From NCBI RefSeq assembly GCF_009389715.1, contig NC_052404.1:428001-492000 (forward strand): a stretch of DNA of 64,000 nucleotides, given 5' to 3'. This document shows positions 23,931 through 36,300 of the stretch, in pieces (the first letter of the stretch is position 1; each line of letters opens with the position of its first letter). This DNA comes from Phoenix dactylifera. Its lineage: Eukaryota > Streptophyta > Magnoliopsida > Arecales > Arecaceae. Below the pieces are notes generated by a model, which was not told where the DNA came from, did no database searches, and saw nothing but the letters and a program-made list of their open reading frames with translations. Both the position numbers and the translations under genes were made by a program.

Positions 23931-25791
23931 TGTGGAGTGATTGATTATACCCCTATTTGATTTTGATGAGCTCAAAGCATTTAAGTATATTTCATGTTGT
24001 ACTAATGAATTCAATCTAGTGTTTCAGGCAAATATATGTGAATTTATCTTTAAGAGCATCGAGCTTTTGTTCAAAGTCATTTGGCTAAGTGTTGAACTCA
24101 ATTAAGCCAAAGTCTGAAGCTCGAGTCGACTCCGGAAGATTGCGAGTCGACTTTAAGTATTTCAGAGGTTCTGGCACAAGCTCGAGTCGACTCCGGTACA
24201 CTACGAGTCGACTCCGACTGAGAACAGACAGAAGGACAGAAAGATGAATTTTAGACCCTGTCACCGAGTCGACTCCGACGATTTCGAGTCGACTCTGATG
24301 CTTGCCGGGTCGACTCCCGACGGTTCCGAGTCGACTCCAAGGAGTAACAGACAAAAAGACAGAGAAGTGTTTTCTAGACCCTGTTACCGAGTCGACTCCA
24401 GAAGGATGCGAGTCGACTCCAACGTCTGGCGAGTCGACTCCTAAACATGCCAGAGTCGACTCTTAGAGAAAAACGGACTGAAAGGCAGAAAACCAAACTT
24501 AGTGACTCTGAGAGCCGAGTCGACTCCAAGAATTTGAGGGTCGACCCCAAGTCAGCCGAGTCGACCCCAACAATGTGCGAGTCGACTCCGAGGCAGTTCA
24601 ACTCGAAAGACAGATGATCAGTTTTTCGATCTCTGAGAGCCGAGTCGACTCCAAGAGGATCCGAGTCGACTTGAGAGAGAAATGCAGAAAAATAGATCTC
24701 TGGAATCTTGAGAACGAGTCGTCTCCAAAATGCCAAGTCATCTCCAGATCATGGCGAGTCGACTCCAGGTTTGGCCCGAGTCGACTCCAGGACGGGACAG
24801 CACTTTAATTCAAATTCTGAACAGTGAGGGAGTCGTCTCCAGTAAAGCATGAGTCAACTCCAGCAACAGCCGAGTCGACTCCAGATCGAGCGAGTCGACT
24901 CCGACCCCAACGGATACATTGTCAGGAGGTGCAGACTGTGCAGAACAGCCACAAATTAGTGTCTAACGGCTATTTTTCAAGAGGGACAGTTTAAATAGCC
25001 AGAGTAAACAGTAGTAGACATCAAGAGAGCTATTCCATTCAAGTAAAAAGGCATTTTCCACCTACCAAGAGTTCTCAAGAGTAAATACAAGCAAAAGAAG
25101 GAAGAGATGCATTCAACTCCATCCCACAAACACTTCCTTCGCTTTCAAGGCTCTTCTACTGTCCTCAAATCTTCAGTACTTTCCAGAGGAAACCCAGAAA
25201 TCGAGAAGTCCCAACTTTCCATTCCAAAATCTGTTTGAGGACTTCTAACCTTTACTTTGCATTTATTGTGTATCACATTTGCTTGTTTAGAAACATTCTC
25301 TGTGAAATCCCAAACACTACTTTTTTTACTTGGTTCAATCAGGGGATTGAATCAAGGGTTGTAAGGTTAGTTGGTGAGCCGAAGTTAAAACAAACGGTGT
25401 AAGGGTTTGATTGTGATCCCGAAAAAACAATCGGGTGGTTCCAGTCGGTGAGCCTGTGAAAACCGACCGAGTTCGTTGTGATCTCGTTAAAACAATAAGT
25501 TGGGTTGTGAACTTGTAAAACAACCGGCTGTAATCCAAGGGATTATAGTGACTCCCAAGTGAAGCTTGGGGAGTGGACGTAGGAGCAAGGGTTAGCTCCG
25601 AACCACTATAAACTGGTTTGTGTTTGTATTGGCTGTTGTTCTCTCTCTCTTATTTCACATCATCTAGTAACTTAACTAATTTGCTTGCAATAGATTTAGT
25701 TAATTACTAATCATAATTTTAATTGGTCGAAAATTAATCCAAACCCAATTCACCCCCCCCCCCCCCTCTTGGGTTGTCTTCTTGGGCAACA
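23931..25791 (+). repeat. 3' LTR of Sirevirus-type element, full length
   Basis: TGTGGAGTG to GGGCAACA, 1861 bp. It retains the 1032-bp block missing from the 5' LTR, including most of the palindrome array. A run of 14 C at 25753-25766 replaces CCCCTCC-type sequence in the 5' LTR. Confidence 0.92.
24123..24901. repeat. Array of GAGTCGACTC palindromes in the 3' LTR
   Basis: Seventeen exact copies of the 10-bp palindrome (first at 24123, last at 24892) and about nine one- or two-base variants (such as GAGTCGTCTC, GAGTCAACTC, GAGTCGACCC). They are spaced irregularly, often about 20-25 bp apart and in pairs, separated by non-repeated sequence. Most are followed by C or CCA/CCG. The core contains a SalI site. 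Confidence 0.92.
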
Positions 25792-26224
25792 GTTCTCTTC
25801 TGAGATGGCCAGGGACATCTAGGGTACTCTTTCCGCCATCACAGCGCTCAGGTTCGCCCTTGTTTCTTAGGTGCCCCCACCCCTTGGTCATCTCAAAGTG
25901 AACTTTGACAGTAGCATGTCGGTGGACGGTGTCTCTGGGGGTATGGGATTTGTGATCAGAGACTCTCTTGGCAGGCTGATAGCAGCCAGTGGTCGTCGCA
26001 TGCTAGGGCTCACTGTCATTGGGGCAGAGATGCGGGCTGCTTGAAAGGGTTTATCCTATACGAGGAGGGTACTCAGCGCCGAGCGGGTGCATCTCAAGAG
26101 AGACTCATCTCTGGTGATTGATTGGATCTGAAGTGTGGATAGGTATGGTGACAATCATACTCTCATCTTCATGTACTCATGTTAGAGCTATATGAATTGC
26201 CATTTTTATTCAAAAAAAAAAAAA
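25792..26224 (+). mobile_element. LINE 3' part with RNase H relic and poly-A tail
   Basis: Continues the LINE after the Copia insertion. An RNase H domain is readable at about 25890-26140: VNFDSSMSVDGVSGGMGFVI, then IAASGRRM, AEMRAA, and DSSLVIDW, giving the D-E-D acidic positions; stops interrupt it (at the TGA after EMRAA and at WI*). The element ends in 13 A residues at 26212-26224, as expected for a LINE. Confidence 0.85.
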
Positions 26225-27122
26225 TCATGCATGGTAGGATTCTTGCTGGGGTGCTGCATCTCTACAACTTCACAATTTCAATGATGGAGCTGAGAGACAC
26301 ATTTGAGGGATTCATATGTGCTACCGTCATTTTAAGAGGAATTCAATTTATGCTGAAAGATAATTCTAGGATTGTCAGTTAACTATACAGCGCATCTAAA
26401 CTACAAGCGGCAACGCTTAATCTTTTTAACTTAATTTCAACCTATTATAGGACAGGTTGAGTTATGTGTTTAATAAAATAGTCAGCTCCATATTTAAATT
26501 TTGACTTTTTTTAATAAATAAATTTGGTACAGATTAATAGATTTTTAACCATCTTTTATCCAATTTAATCGATATATGGTCCAACTTAACATAATTGCCA
26601 CTCTTATGGACATCCGGTTCGAAAAGTCTTATTCTCTCCTTACATAGATATATATGGAAGATCACCCCAACTTTATTGTTCTTGAAGCTAACAATGTAGC
26701 TAACGGGATGTTCCCATGTTTCAAACCAATATGGAAGCCCCTAGGCAAATTTGCGGGATCTTGTACTTTAGATGCCAGAGGCCGTGTTTACACTAAGATG
26801 GTTTGCCTGTATTATTAAAAAAAAAAGAACATAGGGAAGGAGAGAGATACGTGATGAGAAATAGTGGAGTATTTTAAGATGATGATCAAAGTGGGGACGT
26901 GTAGGCCAAATGAGGTGGAACTGCCTCTATTTTTTTGCACGTGGCAGTTGATGGACTATGAAGTATATGAAAAGATATGCTGTAGAGCGGTAGCAGGAAT
27001 AAAAAAACTCCCACATGGTTAAAATAACAGAAAAGCATTCAACCATTGATGGTTGTGATGATCCCATCCGTACATATTAAAAAAGTCTAATGAAATTAGC
27101 ATTGCAAATAATAAGGAGATGC
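26225..27122. other. Intergenic AT-rich DNA
   Basis: No gene is recognised. A second A-run at about 26817-26827 might mark another short retroposed fragment, but nothing upstream of it is recognisable. Confidence 0.4.
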
Positions 27123-28270
27123 TAGGATTGAAAATAGACCAGATACTAGTATATTCATATTTATATCCATATTTTTTATAGATATGAATATGAATATTGA
27201 TATTAAATAGATACCAAAACTAGTATCTATATTTGTTCTAAACAAATATGAACATGAATAGGATATTAATCATATCCATATTTGTTTTACATAGATACGG
27301 ATATAAGTTAGAGATTATTCGAATATAAACTAGATGTCAAGTTGAATTCAATAATGAAAACTAAATATATAGCATATTTGTATAGGATAGGTGCGAAATT
27401 CACTATGAAGATTGCAAGAGATGCACCATAACCAGATTATGGCTTAAAAAGTAATTACTAAACTTGCATAGAGACAGACTAATCAAGGACTTAGATCACT
27501 AATCTATGCAGATTTATATTAGAAATATAATAAAAATTAAAATTATTTGCATAATATATATTTTAAAAATTATTAAAAGTTTTCTTTATTTAATACCCTT
27601 ACTACTTTTTAAATTGCAACATAAATAAAATGCATCACGAATTATCTTTTTTTAAATAACTTTCAAAAATATTACACAATATTGGAATATGTTGAAATTA
27701 TTGATGGTTTTAAATATTTTAGAAAAAAGTTTTCAAAATATTATAAAGAATAAAATAAAGGTATTCATATTTATTTTTTTGTTAAAAAGAAGAAGATTGA
27801 TTTATTACAAAAATAATGAATTATTAGAATATGAATGGCATAACATATATAATATGTTTGTCTTTTATATGTGAGCAAGTTTTGAATGAGTATAATAAAC
27901 CATAATTATATGTTCCATGTTAATGTTGTCATGATGGTTAAGTAGCTTGCAACATTGCAAGTGGTTTCAAGTTTGATGCAGATATACAGATTTTTTTTTT
28001 GCCTTATAGATGGTTGTGGATTATTTTAACTGGCTATCCAAATCCGTATCCGATATTCGGATTTTAATCGGATATCCAAATCTATATCCGATATCAAAAA
28101 AAAAAAAAATCTTAATATCCGAATCTGTATCCGATATCTGGCGAAATTATAAAATATATCCATATCTATGTTCGAATGCGATTGGATATAAGGATTTCTA
28201 TCGAAATCTGATTAGAATTGGATATGGAAGCGGATTCGGTCAGATAATATTCGACTCATTTTTAGCCCTA
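27123..28270. mobile_element. Decayed hAT-like non-autonomous DNA transposon
   Basis: The left end TAGGATTGAAAATAG pairs with the inverted right end (28270 reading back: TAGGGCTAAAAATGAG). Flanking octamers GGAGATGC (27115-27122) and GTAGCTGC (28271-28278) agree at 6 of 8 positions, consistent with an eroded 8-bp target duplication. The interior has many direct and inverted copies of ATCCGATATC/ATATCCATAT-like motifs near both ends, typical subterminal repeats. No transposase is visible. Confidence 0.6.
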
Positions 28271-28278
28271 GTAGCTGC

Positions 28279-29869
28279 TCCTTTGGTTTCCTATATTGAC
28301 TTGAAATCTTTGTAAACTATTGATGCTTTAGGCACCACATGTAAATCTCCTAGGGTTGGAAAAGGTTAGCTCTAGGAGTACTTGGACATGAACCCAATAA
28401 TAAAATCAAAATTAAATTTTCTTAACATATAAAACTAGTATTAAGATTCATAATTAGATATTTAATAGTTGTACAATAGATTTAGAGGCACAAAATCTTA
28501 CAATGCTGAAGTTATTAATATTAACGATTGCCTTCTATACAGCATCAGGAACAAATGATTGTCTTGAATACGAATTCTATGCTCTAATTAACTTGAATTT
28601 GATGGTTCATGCAAAAATAATGAAATAATATTCATGTTCAAGAAATATGCTATAAAATATGTATACAGATATGCAATATTTGGACCTAGCTATAACTAAA
28701 TGAAAGGCAAAACTATCTTTACATCCAAGCTCTTGGTTAACACAAAAGAAACATTTGAGTACTTGTAGCAATTAATATTATGCATGATAACCAATAGTTC
28801 ATGGCTACAACTTAATATGCACTTGATAAAATGAAAGGAACTACATTAACCTCTGCATTAAAAAAAATAAAGTACATGATTAAATTTTTAGTTGCACTGT
28901 AGTACTTATCTTGAGAGGAAAAAAAAATATTCACTCTCCATCCTTCCTTTAGCCTCATCCCAACCCCTCACCCTTCAGCCTGTACCAATCTCAACACCTA
29001 CTCACTTCGGCTTGCACATGTTCAACATACTTTTGATCTACAGAGTTAGCAATAAGTTAATGGTTAGTCCAACTATACTCACTAACTCAAGTGTTGCATG
29101 ACTCAACCCACAAATTCAAATTTATGGGTCAAGTCTCTTTCCCACTGAGTCTAAGTGTATAACCAACTTGACACTTACAATGGAGTAACTTAATTCTCAA
29201 ATGAAGTAATTATAAAATTTTTAAATACCAAAACTACAAAGAAAAGAAGAAAAGTTACATATTATGCAATCAAAATTAATGATAAAATAAATATCAAACA
29301 ATTGAAGTATATATTTTTATTTTTCAATCCTGACAAGGGGGTTGGTAAAAAAACTCGATTGAATACTTAAAATGCAATAAGAGAATGAACAAAAGGAAGG
29401 AAAGCAGTATCTTAATACATATTAGCAGATCTTATATATATACCAGTTCATTTTAAACATTTATAGGCGCAAGTAAAACTTTTACAAAACCCAAGCACAA
29501 GCACCAATAGAAGAGTAGCAAGTTGGATTCAAACTTCAACTAGTGGTTGGGTTGGTAATGAGTCCAAAATACTTAGTCCTAACATACAATCAGCCACATG
29601 ATCACCACCTGATACTCCCTAGATTCTAATTTGTCTTGCTACTTTCCATTAGGCTGCAAATGGATTTTAAAATGTAGTACAACAAAATTAAGTCCCCTAG
29701 TGATGATATCAAAGATCAAACAGTTGTAGAAGAATTTTACAAAGTTCATCCCTTAAATTTGATTTGGTTATTGTTACTATTGAGGAATCTAAATGTCTAA
29801 CCAACTTGTCCTTATATTAAGAGTCTCTCTAAGTGCATGAATAGAGAATGAATAGATCTATAGAAACTT
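28279..29869. other. Intergenic AT-rich DNA
   Basis: No domain-bearing frame, RNA gene or clear element boundary. The 5' LTR of the old Copia relic further on may lie in here but could not be identified. Confidence 0.4.
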
Positions 29870-32473
29870 CCATGGAGGAAAGGTTCGAAGAAAAGAACTA
29901 AAAGTGAATATGTAGGAAAAAAAATAAAATGCCAGGATGAGGAAAGTCATGCTTTCAGGGTAGAGACAAATCGAATGATCAAAGAAACTGCAAGGAAGGA
30001 ATCTACGAAACCATCTAGTGTTTCCATTGCAAAAAAAGCGGGTCATATTGAAAAAGATTATTAGTATAAAAAGAAAAACCCCAATGTTCCTCAATATTCT
30101 AATTGGAAAAAAAGGTCGCGTTGATAAAAATTGTTGGAAGAAGAAACATAAAAATCAAGAAAACTTTCATGAAGAAAAAATTGATGGTGGAAAATAGCGG
30201 AGAATATTTATTAATTTTACTCACTTTTGTGTACAAATGATACAAATTATGGATCTCCTATATGGTTTTCACGAAGTGGCTATAGTGATTTTTGAATCTA
30301 GATGAGTTTGCCGGATCACAGTTTAGGATAGGAGACGATAATTAGGTTCAAGTTTAAGGCAAGGGGAAATTTATAATGGAAACTAAATCTAGTATGAAAT
30401 TAATTCATAAGTGATGCATGTACCAAGTTTAGCACAAAATTTGATTAGTTTGGGCAATTGATGAGAAAATGATATTATTCTATTCTTGATAATGATAACT
30501 GCATGATCTATGATAACAAGCACATAAAATTGATTATTTGTAAATAAAAAAATGTTTTCTTTGACATTTTTTTAACTCTCCTTGATTACATTTAATGTTA
30601 GATCTTGCGGTGATTCATGGTTCTGGCACAAAAAATTTGGACATTTTTAAATTTTGGTGGTTTAAATATATGATATAAAAACAAATTTGGTGATTGGTTT
30701 GCCTTTGGTTGAGAATGATGGGTATATTTTTGAATCTTGCGTTTATTATAAACAACATATATTTCCTTTCCAAGTTAGAAAATCTTAGCAAGGAAAAAAA
30801 GGGGTAAGTTAGATGGTAAAAGCATCAAATGATTTTTTGTGGGATATAGTGATGAAACAGAAGGCTATAAACTTTATAATGTTGTTGATAAAAAATTGAT
30901 CGTCAATCGTGATGTTATTTCGCCAAAATTGATACATGGAATTGGGAAATAGGATAGAAAATTCTTCTTTGATTGTAGATTAGAATGTTGACTCATCTTG
31001 CGAGGTTCGACCTTGTAATTAGACCTCTCCTATTGATTATATGCCTGTTGACCATGATTCTCCATCCTCAAGTGACATAGAATCTCTCGTAAGGAAAATC
31101 CAAAGTCTTGTTGATATATATATCAATCTTGTGATTTTGCTAGTTTTGCTTTGGAATCTACTTGTTTTGAAGATGCAATTATAAAGAAATGGATGTGATT
31201 GAAAGGAACAGAATAGGAAGACCTAATTATCTATCCCAAGGAAAAGAGGTCATTGGTACAAATGGATCTACAAATGCAAATCCAATTTAATCGATCACTT
31301 TAAAGGTATAAAGCTTGGTTCATTGCTTAAGCGTATGCATTAATTCCAAGTATTGATTTCATGGAGACATTTTCTCCTATTGCAGGAATCGATACCATGA
31401 AAACCGTGTTAGCCTAGGAAACACAAAAGGGATAGTAGGTGTATCTGCATTTTTTTTGAAATGGAGAGTTGCAAGAAAAGCGTATGTTCAATGGCTTCTA
31501 GGTTTTGAAGTAAAAAGGAAGGAGCATCAAGTGTATAATTTGAAGAAAGCTTTATCTGGACTAAAATAGAATCCATGGCACGGTATAGTAAGATTGACAG
31601 ATGCTTCCTTAAAACAAGTTTAGAAAAAGTAAAAGTGAGCAAACATCCATTGTAAGATCCGAAGGTATGAAAATTCTCCTAGTTTGTTTTTATGTTAATT
31701 ATATGATATTTGTTAATGGGAATTATTAACGAATTCAGGGAAAATTTTCATGTTAGAATTTGAAATGACAAACTTAGGTGTTTTACATTTTCTTTTCAGG
31801 GATGAAATTATTCAATATGCTAATAAAATTTTTATTCCAAGAAAAATATGCCTGTGATTTATTGATAACATTCTATAAGTCAAGTTATAAACCTGTAAAA
31901 AACTCGCTTGAATAAAAAATGAAAAGTTTGTTTTAGATGGACTTGCTAAAGTAAACCAGAAGTACTGCGAAAACTTGATTGGAGGACTGATTTATTTGAC
32001 TCCCTCCAAGACAGGTATTATTTGTGCAATGAACTTGTTATCTAGATTTATTCATAATCCAAGAAAGGATCATCTTGGTGCAGCTGAAAGAGTACTACAA
32101 TATGCCCTAGGAACACTGGATTGTGGAATTTGATATGGACAAGTAAAGGATTCAAGCTTGTTTCTTATACTGATTGTGATTGTATTGGTTCTGCAGACGA
32201 CAAAAGATGCACGTCTGTTTTTGCTATAAGTCTTCAGTCTGGGGTGATATCCTGGGCAACAAAGAATCAACGCTCCATTGCTCTCTCAAGCTCTAGATTC
32301 AAGTACGCTGTGGCCACAAGTATGGCATGTCCCATGGTATAAGCTCAAAAGGATCCTATCAAATGTATAAGAGAAGCAAGAAGCTACCATGATGTTCTAT
32401 GACAAGTCTACATTTTCCACGATAGAGATCTATTCTTTTGCTACCACTTCATTCAGGAACTTGCAGACATTTT
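29870..32473 (+). pseudogene. Old Copia relic (gag to RNase H), interrupted by Tork element
   Basis: Highly degraded Copia coding sequence in several frames. Eroded zinc-knuckle remains lie near 30030-30075. A gag-pre-integrase segment (GDDN, METKSSMKLIH, YDNKHIKLII) spans about 30330-30540. WHKK at about 30640 is the integrase start. VGYSDETEGYKLYNVVDKK lies near 30840. RT/RNase H pieces include SKTGIICAMNLLSRF (near 32010), VSYTDCDCIGSADDKRCTS (near 32160) and ISWATKNQRSIALSSS. It reaches ELADIF, the usual RNase H end motif, exactly where the Tork insertion occurs, and resumes after 38229. Many stops and frameshifts; long dead. Confidence 0.75.
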
Positions 32474-33253
32474 TGTTGTGATTACTTGGGCACAATAATT
32501 AATCTATCCGGCTTAACAATTAACAGTTACTCTCATTCAGGCATTTTACCAAACACATCACAGGCATGAATAGACAAGCACAAAGATACCAGATTTACGT
32601 GGTTCGGCAGCAAGTGCCTACATCCACGGGGAGGAAGAGCAATCCACTATGTCAATCTTCCCAATAGGGTACAAACAAAGATACATAAAAGCCCAAAATA
32701 TGGACTGCCAAATGATCACAATAGGAGGCAAAAATAAACCAAATATAAGGCAAAACAACCTGATCGGATCAACCCTTCTGCAGCCACAATGATAGATCAA
32801 AAGTGTAGTATGCAAAGCTACCTTTCTACGGCTCCAATGGTAGATCAAATAAATATCAAAATCATACCTTCCCTTGTTGCATATGCTGTGAACAGCAAAG
32901 AAGAAAGAGGGTTCACGGAAACAAGAGGCCCACTGTGAGGAGTCACGGCTGAAGATGAAGAGTCCCCAGCGAGCGGAAGAAGATGTCTTTTGAAGCTGGA
33001 ACACCAAGAGAAAAAGACCGAGAGCAAGAGAGCAGGGGGCGGCGATCAAGGTCCTTCCTCACAGTACCCTAAAAAAAAAAAACTTGCTGCCTTATATAAG
33101 GAACCGAGAAGCCACGGTCCCAAAGAAAACCTGTTAACCCAAAAGAAGAGGGGCCCAGCTGAAAGCATGAAAGAAATAACTTATTATGCCCCTTTTGCAA
33201 AAAGGTCCTTTTCAAATAGGAATTTGGAGCAAAGTCCCAAAAAACTATCAACA
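32474..33253 (-). repeat. Tork-like element LTR, 3' LTR on the minus strand
   Basis: 780 bp, TGTTGTGATT to CTATCAACA on the plus strand. The adjoining internal sequence reads AAGGAGGAGGAT on the minus strand immediately before the LTR, a good polypurine tract. Confidence 0.92.
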
Positions 33254-33341
33254 ATCCTCCTCCTTGCGACAAATCATGTACCTATCATCAAATATGGATT
33301 GATAAAAATAACCTCCTCCTCACCACAAGCCCGAAAGGGCA

Positions 33342-36300
33342 TTAACAAATGCTCACACCAATCAAGTTCAGGAAAGTCCTGAACTTAACTGCTGTGATTG
33401 GTTTAGTGAACATATCAGCCGGATTATGAGCAGTGTAAATTTTCTGAAGCCGGACATCACCATTCTTTACCAAGTCTCTGATGAAGTGATACCTGACATC
33501 TACATGCTTAGTGCGTTCGTGATACATCTGATCTCTGGCAAGATGCAAAGCACTCTGACTGTCACAATTAATATCCAAACGGTCCTGCTCGAGACCCAAA
33601 TCCTGTACTAATCCTCTTAACCAAATAGCTTCCTTTGCTGCCTCTGTCAACGCCATATACTCTGCTTCTGTAGTAGACAAAGCAACTGTAGGCTGCAAAG
33701 TAGCCTTCCAACTGACTGCACAACCAGAGAGAGTAAATACATATCCGGTTAATGACCTCCTTCTGTCCAAATCACTAGCATAATCTGAATCAGAAAATCC
33801 TGTAACAGTGCAATTACTCTGTGCGGAGAATATGAATCCCAAATTAGAAGTGCCTTTCAGATATCTAAGTATCCATTTCACAGCTGACCAGTGAGCCTTT
33901 CCAGGCTTATCCATGTATCTGCTTACTACGCTTACTGCCTGTGAAATATCAGGTCGAGTGCAGACCATTGCATACATGATGCTGCCTACTGCACTTGTAT
34001 ATGGCACTCTGGACATATATCTCTCCTCATCCTCAGTCTGGGGACAGAGTCTGGCAGATAATTTGAAATGACTGGCAAAAGGAGTAGTGACTGGCTTGAC
34101 TGTAGACATACCAAATTTATCCAAGACTTTCTTAATATATCCATGCTGAGTAAGAAAAAGTCTACCCAACTGCCTGTCACGACTGATCTCCATCCCAAGT
34201 ATCTTCTTTGCCGGTCCAAGATCCTTCATCTCAAATGCAGTACTAAGCTCAGCTTTCAGATTTTGGATGACTGATATATCCTTGGCTGCTATCATCATAT
34301 CATCCACATACAGCAATAAATAACAAAAGGATCCATCTGAAAACCGCTGGTGATATACGCAACTGTCATATGGAGATATGTTGTATCCATGGTCGATCAT
34401 AAACTTATCAAATTTGCGATACCACTGTCTTGGAGACTGCTTGAGACCATATAATGATCTCTTGAGCAAACATACATGATCTTCCTTGTCTGGAACCTCA
34501 AAACCAGGTGGCTGTTGCATATAAATCTGTTCCTCTAAATCACCGTGAAGAAAAGCTGTTTTAACATCTAGCTGTTCCAGCTCTAAATCCTGAGAAACAA
34601 CTAAGGTGAGCAACACATGAATAGAAGAGTGTTTAACTACAGGAGAAAATATTTCCTTATAGTCAATTCCCTCTCGTTGACAATAGCCTTTAGCTACCAA
34701 CCTGGCCTTATATCTAAAATCCTGATGACTGGCTCCCTCTTTATTCTTGAAGATCCATTTGCAGCCAATTGCCTTCTTGCCCTCTGGTAATCTGACTAAT
34801 TTTCAAGTCTGATTCTTCTCTAAAGATTGTAATTCTTCAACCATAGCCATGGTCCATTGTTCAGCCTATGGACTACTAATAGCCTCCTGATATGTGGTCG
34901 GCTCATCACCAATAGTGTCTGCAATGCTCAGAGCATAATAAACTAACCCAACACAAGCTGAATCCTCAAAGCCATACCTTTGTGGTGTTCTGATCTGACG
35001 CCTGGGTCTACAAGTGGCAATGCTATCAATCTGATCCTGACCTTGCATGGTAACCTCCTTCTGAGTCTGTATCTCTGCATCTGTCTGCTGTTGCTGCTCA
35101 TTCAGAATAAAAGTATCTTCATTTGCCTGCTGCTGCTGTGATCTGATAGTCTGATCAATATTCATAACAGTCCTATCCATCTGATCTTGACCCAGATCCT
35201 TCTGAGAAGAACTTGGCTGTAGCTGCCTTAAAGGAGTAGCTATCTCATGAAATGTCACATCCCTACTGACTAAAAAACCTTAGGATCTAGGCTCTGTGCA
35301 CCATAGTCTGTAGCCTTTTACCCCATATGCGTATCCAAGAAATACGCACTTCTTAGCCCTGGGGTCCAACTTTCCATCTCTTACATATGCATAAGCTGGA
35401 CACCCAAAGACTCTGAGTACTGAATAGTCTGCAGGTCTTCCTGTCCACATTTCTTCCGGAGTTTTCATGCCCAATGCTGATGTTGGAGATCGGTTTATAA
35501 TGTAGCAGGCTGTGTGAGCGGCCTCTGCCCAAAAATCTCTAGTTAATCCAGAACTAGATAGCATTGATCTGACTCTCTCAATTAGTGTGCGATTCATGCG
35601 TTCTGCCACACCATTCTGTTGAGGTGTACCTACTGTGGTTCTGTGTCTGACAATGCCCTCTGATTTGCAAAAGTCATTAAACTCAGTAGAACAAAATTCT
35701 AATCCATTGTCAGTTCGGAAGGTTTTCAACTTTCTATCAGTATGCCTCTCGACCATAGCCTTCCACTTCTTGAATGTGTCAAACACATCACTCTTATTTC
35801 TGATAGTGTATATCCAGACTTTGCGGGAGTAGTCATCAATAAAAGTGAGTAAATACCTAGATCCACCCTTGGATGTAATTGGGGCAGGCCCCCATAGGTC
35901 AGAATGAATATAATCTAATATACCAGCTGTCCTGTGCACGCCTATAGAAAAGCTGACCCTGTGTTGTTTTCCGAACACACAATGCTCACAGAATCCAAGT
36001 GCACCAACCTTCTGACCACTTAGCAAACCACGTCTGCTCAGCTCCTGTAAACCTTTGTCTGAGATGTGGCCCAATCTCTGATGCCACAGGTGTGTCAACT
36101 GCTCAGTAGAAGACTGTACTGCTGAAGCCTGTCCAACTATTGTACTACCATCCAAATAGTAAAGGGTCCCACACAGTTTTCCTTTCAATAAAGTCAATAC
36201 TCCTTTATTGATAGTTATTGATCCTCTACCTCATCTCCCCTCGAAACATGCACTATCGAAAGCATGTACTGAGAGAAGGTTTCTCTTTAGTTGAGGAATA

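Larger units (their letters stand above)
15452..25791 (+). mobile_element. Sirevirus-type Ty1/Copia element, full length but decayed
   Basis: Complete architecture: 5' LTR (15452-16266), PBS, gag, protease-integrase-RT-RNase H, a palindrome cluster, an additional ORF downstream of pol, several purine tracts, 3' LTR (23931-25791), and perfect 5-bp target duplications. Copia order (integrase before RT), a long Gag with two zinc knuckles and coiled coil, plus an extra downstream ORF point to the Sirevirus/SIRE-Maximus lineage. Where both LTRs align they differ at several percent (by eye), and all coding regions carry stops, so the insertion is not recent. It sits inside the LINE ORF2. Confidence 0.9.

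Noticed and set aside
24123..24901. CRISPR array reading of the palindrome array
   Set aside because: Plant nuclear context, 10-bp core, irregular spacing, and location inside an LTR; no cas genes.
10640..26240. Exact LINE target-site duplication
   Set aside because: Sequence after the poly-A (TCATGCATGG) has no convincing match near 10.6-10.8 kb; the 5' end may be truncated.
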